In this document: positions 12,036-20,895 of the stretch, in pieces
How the letters are laid out: the number at the start of each line of letters is the position of its first letter
How positions within the stretch are numbered: position 1 is the stretch's first letter
Notes under the pieces: generated by a model
What the model was told of the DNA's origin: nothing
Databases searched by the model: none
The model's input: the letters and a program-made list of their open reading frames with translations, nothing else
Made by a program: the position numbers and the translations under genes
NCBI GenBank assembly: GCA_963969395.1
Contig: OZ017801.1
Span: 8,933,611 to 8,997,610, forward strand
Direction: 5' to 3'
Length of the DNA: 64,000 nt
DNA from: Pseudoscleropodium purum
Taxonomy: Eukaryota; Streptophyta; Bryopsida; Hypnales; Brachytheciaceae

Positions 12036-14585
12036 GGATTCTAGTTGCTGCTAGAAATGACTTGAGGGTAGGGTTTCTAGCTTGATCTTGTCTCGAACCT
12101 TGAATCTTCAATTGGATGTCTTTTCGTACATTTACACCTCGAATCTTCAACACGTTGTCTTCTCGAACCTCGAATCTTCAATTTTCTTGAATCAGCTCCA
12201 TGTTGGCCTATCTTGTTATGGTTCTAGGGGTTCAAGGATCAAGGAGGGGATAAGAAACCACAGGATACGGGACGGGTAGAACGGACGGCAGACCACGAGC
12301 TGAACCATCCGTGAATATGGCTCCTAAACTTTCAAATTCACGGTCTACTAGTGATCAATCCAGTCTCACCGTGAGAACGACATAAGATTCAACCATGTGG
12401 GCCATCAACCCCACTTCGTTGCCCACGACACAAAATGGAGTAAGGCCATGTACGCAATGTCAGACCAAACCCGCAAACAAAATTTACAATGCAAAAAATT
12501 GACAAAGCCACATGCCCACCACACAAATTGACAACGAGCCTCCAAATCTGGCATGGAATAACAGAGCCACAAGCCACAACATAGGCTAGGTCCTTCCAAG
12601 ATAAGTCTTCACTTGACTCTTCAATTCTTCACTTCAATCTTCAACCTTCTAACCTTCCAATCGTCTCTTTCACCTTCTTCTAAATCAGCAGTACTAATAT
12701 GGGCACCTAAAACGTTCTAAAGCTCCACTTTAGGTAAGAGATAGCTCTTTCGAAAGCTAATACAGTAAGCTTTGATGCCTCAAAATTTCACTTGAAACAA
12801 AGCTACTGTCTACGAGTTATGTGCTCTCAAAGATCACCTACATGCAATTCTAGCGGTAGTACACTACTTCGCCTTTCTCTTCATAACTTGAGATAAAAAC
12901 ATGGTAATGAGAAGTTTGATAGCTTGATAGAAAGTTAGCAACAAGATCTATATTCTACTTGATTTTTACTTTGTTTTAACAATTTTTGTGACTCTAGGAG
13001 AGGCACAAAGTCTTTGCTCCTCCTTTTGGGTAGCAACAGACTACTCCTCACTCAAAAGCCTATAAAATTCACATACAACATTGAAATCAAGTGAAAATAT
13101 TGCCAAAAGAAGCGCAACACCACCATGTATAACTCCACCAAATTTTGTATTCAAATTCGTCTTTAGCAACACCTAGCAACCGAACAAAGTTTTGGTTCTT
13201 TGCACTATAGCACACCACATACTCACACCCTCACACCCTCACACCAACGTCGACAACAAGAGAGGAGAGAATCTTCCCCCTTTTCTCCTTCCACATGGGC
13301 CACATCAGCCCATGTGAGCATCTAAACTCCTATAGGCTCCCTAAAATCCTACTTATTCTAAATTCCAAATGCTTCTTTGGGTCTACTAATCCTAAAGTCA
13401 ACAAAAGGAAGGTAAACAATCAACTACTTTCATCTAATGTGAATAAAATTTAATTGGTGGTATCCAAAAATCCAAAAATAAAGGCTAAAATCCATTACCT
13501 TAACACCACAAAATCTGATTTCAAAATCATTTGCTTTACACACTTAAGAACTCCAAAACACGCAAAAATAAAGCAACAATGTATTTAGCTCTCCGTTCCG
13601 CGGTCAATAGATTGAGTGGTCCTTGAAGCCAAAGGCGTTGGCCTACTTCACCGGAAATACATGTGACCATTTGTTCTTCACCGTTGTTTTCAAAACACCC
13701 TTCAAACACCATTTGATAGTTCTCGGAAAGCACGGGTTCAGACTCCAAAACGATCACCAAAGACTTTTTATCCAATTGCAAAACTGGCAATAAAGTTTGC
13801 TGGTTACCTAGATCTGTTCGTGGTTGAACACGACGTTCAGAAGGTTCAGCATCATCTCGCATACGCAGTCTTGATGAAGATGGTTGATTTGGAACAACCG
13901 GTAATTGCGATAATGGCAATTGCCAATCGTCAGGGTCTTGTAAATCCATAACTACGAATACTAAAACCCAAACTATAACCAACTCAAAGTAGAACATGAG
14001 AAGCAATACTACTCAGTTCCTCTATTTCTATATCTAATAGCTTCCTTAAGAAGCTTACTTTTGCTTTATATACTCCAATCACATTATACTAGTTTTCTTT
14101 ATAATAAAATCAAAATACTAATAATCAAACGTATATTCTTTTTCTTTTTTGTATCAAAAGGTAACCTATGTGATAAAAAAAAAAAAAAATAGACTTAAGA
14201 ACACTGTTCCGTTAGTCAATATACCAAACAACCAATCAATAGTGGTATAAAACCACTTTGGGATCAACAACGGCTGCCAAGTTGCGGACTTGGTTGGCTG
14301 GAGAAGTCCCCAATTAGTTGCCAGTTGGTTCCAAGTTCGAATCTTGTTGGATTCGTTGATTCGGTCTGAGCAGTTGCAACTTGGCACCGCTAGTGAGAGC
14401 AGGAAATAACTAGCCAATCAGCCAGCCACCTTGTCCCTCTGAGCTAAGTGACAAGATGCAGTACAACCCAAGACCGTGGATTTCTCCACGACCCCCACCT
14501 TTTTTATCTCAACCATTTTCTTGAACTAAGGCTCAAGGTTAATCTTTTGATGTTTTTAAATGATATAGTTATTTACAACACGACA
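12036..14585 (-). mobile_element. ~2.5-kb insert splitting the integrase
   Basis: The integrase reading stops making sense at about 14585 and resumes near 12035, so the DNA between is foreign to it. The insert has CTCGAATCTTCAA-like repeats at 12095-12185, a poly(A)-like run at 14174, and one longish minus-strand ORF. A stretch near 14350-14400 looks like the start of a retroelement leader. I could not identify its termini or a target duplication, so its class is unknown and the boundaries are approximate. Confidence 0.55.
13536..13949 (-). CDS. Unidentified ORF in the insert
   Basis: From MDLQDPDDWQLPLSQLP the frame is open for about 137 codons. The protein is acidic and polar with Pro/Ser/Arg-rich segments in its N-terminal half. 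No motif or domain is recognised. The frame stays open upstream to 14006, but that part is hydrophobic and less convincing. Its position downstream of a leader-like sequence suggests the first ORF of a retroelement, without proof. Confidence 0.25.
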   Translation of the reverse strand: MDLQDPDDWQLPLSQLPVVPNQPSSSRLRMRDDAEPSERRVQPRTDLGNQQTLLPVLQLDKKSLVIVLESEPVLSENYQMVFEGCFENNGEEQMVTCISGEVGQRLWLQGPLNLLTAERRAKYIVALFLRVLEFLSV

Positions 14586-14589
14586 CCGG

Positions 14590-15460
14590 TGATAAGGAAG
14601 ATCCTTGCTCTTCAGGTATGGTAAAATCCATGAGAGATTGATGAAAGCCGTGAGTCATAAAAAATGATGACATATCTGTGGACTACGTTACCCGATTATT
14701 CAATGTCATCATTGCTATTGGCAACTGAAGAGCCCAATCGTCTTGTTCAAATGCAGTGAAGATGCGAAGGTATGTTTCAAGCTCTTGATTGGCACGCTCC
14801 GTTGCACCGTCCGTCTCTGGATGAAAGGCTATTGACAATCTCTGTGTGATCTTGAGCAATCGACACACTTTTCCCCACATCATACTCACAAATTGACTGC
14901 CGCGGTCGGAAACGATTGCGATCGGTAGTCCGTGATGTTGAAAAACTTGCTCTAAGAGTTTTTGAGCTACATCAATAGCACGAATTTCCTTCATTGGCAC
15001 ATCAATGATGGATTTGGACAAATGGTCCGTCACAACTAAGATATTCGTATAAGTGTTACTTGGTGCCAAGCCGGTAATAAAGTCGATGGAAAGTTCCGTC
15101 CATATCCGTGCGGGAATTGGCATAGGTTTTAATAAACCTTGCTTTTGCTCACGCCAAATCTTAGATTTTCCACAGACATTACAATTTCGTACAAATCTTC
15201 GAACGTCTTGAGTCATTCCAAGCCACGTATATTCGCGTGCGAGCAAGTCTCGTGTTCCTTCACGACCTGAATGTCCAGCCAATGGTGAGTCATGAATAGA
15301 CTGAATCAATCGTGTTCGAAGTGATTCATACGCTGGTATCCATATTCGTCCATGCCAACGTAGCTGATGGGCTCCATCTACAGAGCATTCACTAATTGTG
15401 ATCGGTAGGCCCCATTCTTTTGGTAGTCGGCGTTCGCCATCCATAACAACCTTCCGCATC
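14590..15460 (-). pseudogene. Integrase core (zinc finger plus DDE), truncated
   Basis: Shows the HHCC zinc finger (SPLAGHSGREGTRDLL ... CNVCGKSK) and the DDE catalytic core: D in ELSIDFITGL, D in IVSDRGSQF, and E in the HPETDGATERANQELE segment. This enzyme inserts the cDNA. After LNNRVT a stop occurs where related proteins continue; the frame then reads FFMTHGFHQSL until the insert at about 14585. All catalytic residues are visible, but the protein is broken. Confidence 0.9.
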
Positions 15461-15468
15461 TTCCAATA

Positions 15469-17072
15469 TCAATGATTCGTTTTGAATCCAGCACCCCACA
15501 ATGCAATCATCTCTGCGTCTGCAAATGGACATATGGGACGTGGTGTCATCATTGACTCCGTAGCCGCGATTTCCTTTTCCGAATACGCATCGCCATTTTT
15601 TATCCATGCGGATTTTGCAACCACTTTCAAAGCGTTATCATCTCCTTCCAATAGTTGATGATGTCGATTCATGATCTGATCATCATTCATATCGTTGGGA
15701 GTGTCTTGTTCGCGACGAGAAAGTGCATCTGATTAAACTTGCTCTCTTCCAGGTTTATGCACTATCTCAAAGCTAAAGTCATTCAACTCATAAGCCCAAT
15801 GCATTTACCGCTCTCCCAAATGTTGCTTCTTTCGGAAATAAGCCAAATTACAATGGTCCGACCATACCTCAAAATGTTGTCCAGCAAGCTCTGTACGCCA
15901 TTTACGAATGCAACGAACAACTGCTAACATCTCCTTGTCATGAATTGGATAGTTGGATTCAGCTGAACTATGTTTCTTCGAAAAATAAGCAACTGCGTGC
16001 CAAAGTCCATCCAACTTCTGCATCAAAGTGCCACCAACCGCATATCCAAAGGAATCACATTCAATTGCCGTTTCCAATCCTAGGGTCCATTTTGCTAATA
16101 TTGGCGCATTTACCAAAGCTTCCTTCAACCGATCAAATGCAAGTTGACAATCCAATGTCCAATTGAAAGGTTGGTCTTTTTGCGTCAATTGAGTAAGTGG
16201 TTCTGCAATATTCGCGTATCCATCTATAAATTGTCGATAATAATTGCAAAAGCCCAAAAAACCACGGACTCCTTTCACCTTCTTTGGCGGTTCCCATTTC
16301 CGAATGGCTTCAAGTTTCTCCGGGTCAGCCCACAATCCCTTACCAGTTTCCACCAGATATTCAAGATATTTAATGATACTAGCTTCAAACTCACTTTTAT
16401 CAAAATCAAGTTGAAGCCCTGCGTCAACAAGTTTGCGAATGATCCTAAGCACAACGTCGCGGTGTTTTTTTGTGTATCACTATAAATGACCATGTCATCT
16501 AAATATGCAGAACAACATACATCTAGTTCGTCTCGAAGTACCCAGTTGATGTATCGTTGAAATGTTGCGGGTGCCCCAATGAGCCCAAATGGCGTGACTG
16601 ACCACTCGTATAGACCAAAACGTGTGTTGAACGCCGTCTTCCACTCATCACCCTCTTTAACTCGTATTCGATGAAATGTAGAGATGACATCAACCTTCGA
16701 AATGTACTTGGCTGTAGCAATAGTCCTCAATGTCTCGTCAATGCGCGGGATCGGATAGCTGTCCTTTCAACTTATCTCGTTCAATCAACGATAATCAACA
16801 CAAAATTGTAATCCTCCACCAGGTTTCTTAACAAATATCACTGGGGCTGCTGCAGGCGAATTGCTTACACGAATGAACCCGTTGTCCAACAGTTCCGTAA
16901 GAGTCTTGCGTAGTACCAATAGCTGATCCTTGGACATTTGGTATAATGGCATTGCAGGGATGTCGTCGTTGGTCTTCCCTTCAACAAGATTGATTTCGTG
17001 ATTGACCCCTTTCTTGTGTGGCGGTAACAACTTCGCGTCTTGCCGATCGAAGGCATCAATAACTGGCATCAA
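15469..17072 (-). pseudogene. Reverse transcriptase / RNase H (broken)
   Basis: Begins PVIDAFDRQDAKLLPP, with PVIFVKKPGGGLQFCVDYR near residue 90. A stop follows, another stop after LNEIS, then TFQRYINW and the catalytic YLDD box (AYLDDMVIYSD). A frameshift near 16450 passes to IRKLVDAGLQLDFDKSEF, and the connection/RNase H region continues (GFLGFCNYYRQFI, CDSFGYAVGG, YPIHDKEMLA, FEVWSDHCNL). A further stop after HLGER precedes a short open segment to 15469. The upstream stops, the YLDD box and the frameshift recur identically in the right-hand copy. Confidence 0.9.
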
Positions 17073-17840
17073 CCAGTCTGGAGCATGTTGCGCAGGATCC
17101 TGTACACCTTCTGTTGGAGCGCCTTCTGAATGTCAACCAAGCTAGTAGTAAAAATCTGTACAGGTTCATCGCTAGCTTGCAAAGTCCGGATTGTTGCTGC
17201 CTATATTTCCCGAATTGGTTCCGATATAATGGGTCGAGTCTTGACGATCATCTTGAAAGGCTTCCGAATGCAAACCTCATCTTTAGCAGGTCGAATGCTA
17301 GTGTCATGTCGCTCCATCCAACCTTTTCCAAAGATGACATTATCAATTTGTCCGGGAATAACATATGCAACAATCCTTTCTTCTATACCGTTGATATCAA
17401 CTTTAAATGTTGCTATGCATTGAATCATAGGTTGCTCCTTTATGGTTGTAACTTGTTCGAGGGGTCTTGGTTCGATTGGTGAAGAATCTAATCCGTTCTT
17501 CTTAACAAATTGCTCAGACACAGTTGCGAAGCATTGGCATCCAGAGTCGCATAAAGCATGAGTGGATAAAATTGAATTGATCAAAATATCAATGTATATA
17601 CCATCCGTGTCAAGATTCTTATGTGAACGCCAACTTTTCAACTTCAACAACTTGCCTACACGCTTCCGACTGAGTCTTTTGCCGAAAGCTACTCGTTTTC
17701 CGATCCCATCTTAGAGTCAGAAGTCTCCACCTCTTTGACCTCCTCTATGACAACATTACTCTTTTTTTTGACTGCGCGCACCTTCGTGGTCTTCTCCGCG
17801 TCTTCTTTTTTAATCTTTCCTTGGGCATCACCCTTCTTTG
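16359..17840 (-). repeat. Left arm of internal palindrome (1,482 bp)
   Basis: The reverse complement of 18939-20420 with exactly the same length. It contains the end of gag, the protease and the first part of RT in minus sense. In the long segments I compared base by base there was no mismatch, and all shared open frames have identical lengths. Confidence 0.95.
17201..17650 (-). pseudogene. Retroviral-type aspartic protease, left copy
   Basis: The ORF carries ALCDSGCQCF, the DSG form of the aspartic protease active site, followed by PMIQCIATFKVDI and IFGKGWMERHD, typical of gypsy proteases. It would cut Gag-Pol. It is separated from RT by a stop and a frame change, so pol is not continuous. 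It is the same as 19129-19578. Confidence 0.8.
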
Positions 17841-18025
17841 CCTCTTTCTGGATTATGTAAGAGGCTTAATCTACTCTTGCTTTTCAAACGGCAAAACTTG
17901 GACGAGTTGATTGAAGACTTTATCCACCCTCGTAGTAACGATAGGAGACGACTACAGAACTGGGACGCAAAGGAAAGCTTTGCGAAACTTGAAGACGTTA
18001 GTTGAAGCGTGTCTACTTTTTGGAG
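17841..18025 (+). other. Leader sequence preceding gag
   Basis: This unique sequence lies between the palindrome junction at 17840/17841 and the gag ATG. It is probably part of the element's 5' untranslated leader. It has no LTR and no obvious tRNA primer-binding site next to it, which it would have in a normal element. Confidence 0.5.
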
Positions 18026-19090
18026 ATGGAAAACAGCGCGCTTTTCAACGAGGAGAACGAGGAGATCTTACAGCAGCAGCAGCAAGAAGAATATACGGAG
18101 GAGGACTATCGACGGGAGATTATGAGGTTGCGTTCAGAACTTGCTGAAAAGCAATTGGGAGGTCCATCTTCGTCACAGATGATGCTGCAATCTTTGCAAC
18201 AACAACAATATGGAGTTATTGCTCCTTCGTTGCATAAACGATTGCCGGACATCTCGAAGTTTGATGGTAGTCAGAAGAGCTACCTAATGTGGAAGGTCGA
18301 AGCTGATAACAAGCTTCAAATTGATGGGACAGTACTCGGGACACCCCAAGACCAAGCGGCGTATTTGTTCACTAGGATGGAGGCAAAAGCGCAGTTGATG
18401 GTAGTATTATTCTACCAAAACCAACCGGACTGTGATGCAAGAACTTTTGTTCAGCATCTTGATAGCGTTCTTATCGACCCAAATACAGCGGCGCGGGCGT
18501 TGAATAGGCTTCAGGCGATGAAGCAAGGTAGAGAATCGTTTGCAACATTTTTGTTCAAGTTTGAGAAAGAGCTTGGTGAAAGTCAGCTTACCATGGTTCC
18601 TGACATGGTAAAAATTGGATATCTTTGAGGTGCTCTCAACGTGGAGATGCAACGCGCGATGATCGGGCCCGTCACGTATGTTCACTACGGTACTTTTGTG
18701 CAAGCTTTGTTGGCAATTGGTTCTCAACTCGATTGCCTTCAATATCAGAAAGGCCGTGCATCTCCGATGACAACAACAAATCGCGTGTGGCCCGATGGAG
18801 ATGAGATGGATTGGACGCCTACCGTTCAAGTAGGAAAGCTTCGAAGATGCCTGACGCCAGATGAACAAGAGAAGTGCCGACATGAAGGTCGATGTTTTTT
18901 ATGTTTGAAGCGTGGCCACCGCGCGAATGATTGTTCGTCAAAGAAGGGTGATGCCCAAGGAAAGATTAAAAAAGAAGACGCGGAGAAGACCACGAAGGTG
19001 CGCGCAGTCAAAAAAAAGAGTAATGTTGTCATAGAGGAGGTCAAAGAGGTGGAGACTTCTGACTCTAAGATGGGATCGGAAAACGAGTAG
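18026..19090 (+). pseudogene. Gag with CCHC zinc knuckle (one stop)
   Basis: Structural nucleocapsid protein. It starts MENSALFNEENEEI and has a Gln-rich segment, a central capsid-like region (LPDISKFDGSQKSYLMWK ... FATFLFKFEKELGE) and a TGA at 18626-18628. The same frame continues after the stop (GALNVEMQRAMIGP) to the knuckle CFLCLKRGHRANDC (C-X2-C-X4-H-X4-C) and a Lys/Glu-rich tail. The segment RRCLTPDEQEKCRHEGRCF just before the knuckle resembles the LTPEER..R..G-C pattern of fungal chromovirus Gags. It is the only full gag in the element and lies in the opposite sense to the full pol. Confidence 0.85.
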
Positions 19091-20420
19091 CTTTCGGCAA
19101 AAGACTCAGTCGGAAGCGTGTAGGCAAGTTGTTGAAGTTGAAAAGTTGGCGTTCACATAAGAATCTTGACACGGATGGTATATACATTGATATTTTGATC
19201 AATTCAATTTTATCCACTCATGCTTTATGCGACTCTGGATGCCAATGCTTCGCAACTGTGTCTGAGCAATTTGTTAAGAAGAACGGATTAGATTCTTCAC
19301 CAATCGAACCAAGACCCCTCGAACAAGTTACAACCATAAAGGAGCAACCTATGATTCAATGCATAGCAACATTTAAAGTTGATATCAACGGTATAGAAGA
19401 AAGGATTGTTGCATATGTTATTCCCGGACAAATTGATAATGTCATCTTTGGAAAAGGTTGGATGGAGCGACATGACACTAGCATTCGACCTGCTAAAGAT
19501 GAGGTTTGCATTCGGAAGCCTTTCAAGATGATCGTCAAGACTCGACCCATTATATCGGAACCAATTCGGGAAATATAGGCAGCAACAATCCGGACTTTGC
19601 AAGCTAGCGATGAACCTGTACAGATTTTTACTACTAGCTTGGTTGACATTCAGAAGGCGCTCCAACAGAAGGTGTACAGGATCCTGCGCAACATGCTCCA
19701 GACTGGTTGATGCCAGTTATTGATGCCTTCGATCGGCAAGACGCGAAGTTGTTACCGCCACACAAGAAAGGGGTCAATCACGAAATCAATCTTGTTGAAG
19801 GGAAGACCAACGACGACATCCCTGCAATGCCATTATACCAAATGTCCAAGGATCAGCTATTGGTACTACGCAAGACTCTTACGGAACTGTTGGACAACGG
19901 GTTCATTCGTGTAAGCAATTCGCCTGCAGCAGCCCCAGTGATATTTGTTAAGAAACCTGGTGGAGGATTACAATTTTGTGTTGATTATCGTTGATTGAAC
20001 GAGATAAGTTGAAAGGACAGCTATCCGATCCCGCGCATTGACGAGACATTGAGGACTATTGCTACAGCCAAGTACATTTCGAAGGTTGATGTCATCTCTA
20101 CATTTCATCGAATACGAGTTAAAGAGGGTGATGAGTGGAAGACGGCGTTCAACACACGTTTTGGTCTATACGAGTGGTCAGTCACGCCATTTGGGCTCAT
20201 TGGGGCACCCGCAACATTTCAACGATACATCAACTGGGTACTTCGAGACGAACTAGATGTATGTTGTTCTGCATATTTAGATGACATGGTCATTTATAGT
20301 GATACACAAAAAAACACCGCGACGCTGTGCTTAGGATCATTCGCAAACTTGTTGACGCAGGGCTTCAACTTGATTTTGATAAAAGTGAGTTTGAAGCTAG
20401 TATCATTAAATATCTTGAAT
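18939..20420 (+). repeat. Right arm of internal palindrome (1,482 bp)
   Basis: The inverted copy of 16359-17840. It includes the gag end, the protease and a truncated RT. The arms are separated by a 1,098-bp spacer holding the leader and most of gag. Confidence 0.95.
19129..20420 (+). pseudogene. Protease and truncated RT, right copy
   Basis: Protease (ALCDSGCQCF) at 19129-19578, then RT from PVIDAFDRQDAKLL at 19713 through CVDYR-stop, YLDD and the same frameshift near 20320. It stops at ...IIKYLE-equivalent sequence and fuses directly to LTR sequence at about 20420. It carries the same stops as the left copy, so both derive from one already defective template or have been homogenised. Confidence 0.9.
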
Positions 20421-20483
20421 TTCTGGATTAATATTATATTTTACTCTGTAGTATATGTTTGTTTTGACATCTATACTCTTACA
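20421..20483 (+). repeat. Inverted LTR U5 tail
   Basis: The inverse complement of 11137-11198 with about one mismatch, ending in the LTR terminus TCTTACA. It joins RT at a short shared word (AAT..TCTGG) on its left and the interior of the LTR on its right. Confidence 0.88.
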
Positions 20484-20484
20484 T

Positions 20485-20644
20485 AATTAAGTTTACAATG
20501 AATAAGTGTTTACTTATATACTAATCTCTGTCTAGCTTTTACTTTAACTAACTAAAAGTAAACTTTAAGTTCTATCTTTGAACTGAAATTATCTTAGACT
20601 AGCGAGTGTACATCCGAGCTTCTAACTGGGCTTAGCCCATGACA
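20485..20644 (-). repeat. Right LTR, 160-bp U3/R part
   Basis: Matches 11199-11358 over 160 bp with about two substitutions and ends with CATGACA at the TSD. The remaining 62 bp of this LTR are present only inverted, immediately to the left. Confidence 0.9.
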
Positions 20645-20895
20645 TGCCCCATACCTTTGCCACAATCAAAATCAAAATCAGCAAAAAAGATTTAATTTTT
20701 TAATTTATAGAAACTTTGAAATTCAATAACTTTCACACCATACATTGGAATGCTACAAAACCAAGCCCATGCACCCCTCTTTGCCGAGTGCTTTTCAATG
20801 GTACTAAGAATGCAACTAGGAGATGCACGGTCTAGGAGATCTCAACATAACAAACAAACAAAACAAATAACCTAACTTAAGGTATTGATTGAGAA
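20645..20895 (+). repeat. TSD and right half of interrupted target repeat
   Basis: Starts with the TSD TGCCC (20645-20649). It continues CATACCTTTGCCACAATC, the ACTTTGAAATTCAATAACTTT word, GCACCCCTCTTTGCC and CAAACAAACAAAACAAA, matching the complement of the uninterrupted copy at 9410-9655. Confidence 0.85.

Larger units (their letters stand above)
11137..20644 (-). mobile_element. Rearranged Ty3/gypsy-type LTR retrotransposon
   Basis: A 9,508-bp element bounded by TG..CA termini and a 5-bp TSD (TGCCC at 11132-11136 and 20645-20649). The pol genes on the minus strand, with integrase downstream of RT and a chromodomain-like end, place it in Ty3/gypsy chromoviruses. Reading + strand left to right it holds: an intact LTR, a polypurine tract, the integrase C-terminus, a foreign insert, integrase, RNase H, RT and protease (all minus), then leader, gag, protease and part of RT (plus), then an inverted U5 tail and the rest of the second LTR. 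No primer-binding site lies beside the right LTR. Many stops and frameshifts make it non-autonomous. Confidence 0.92.

Noticed and set aside
12389..12599. Two minus-strand ORFs inside the insert
   Set aside because: Overlapping frames with Trp/Cys-rich nonsense composition and no family resemblance.
17855..17863. TGTAAGAG as a hidden LTR start at the palindrome junction
   Set aside because: Only eight bases match the LTR and the following sequence differs.
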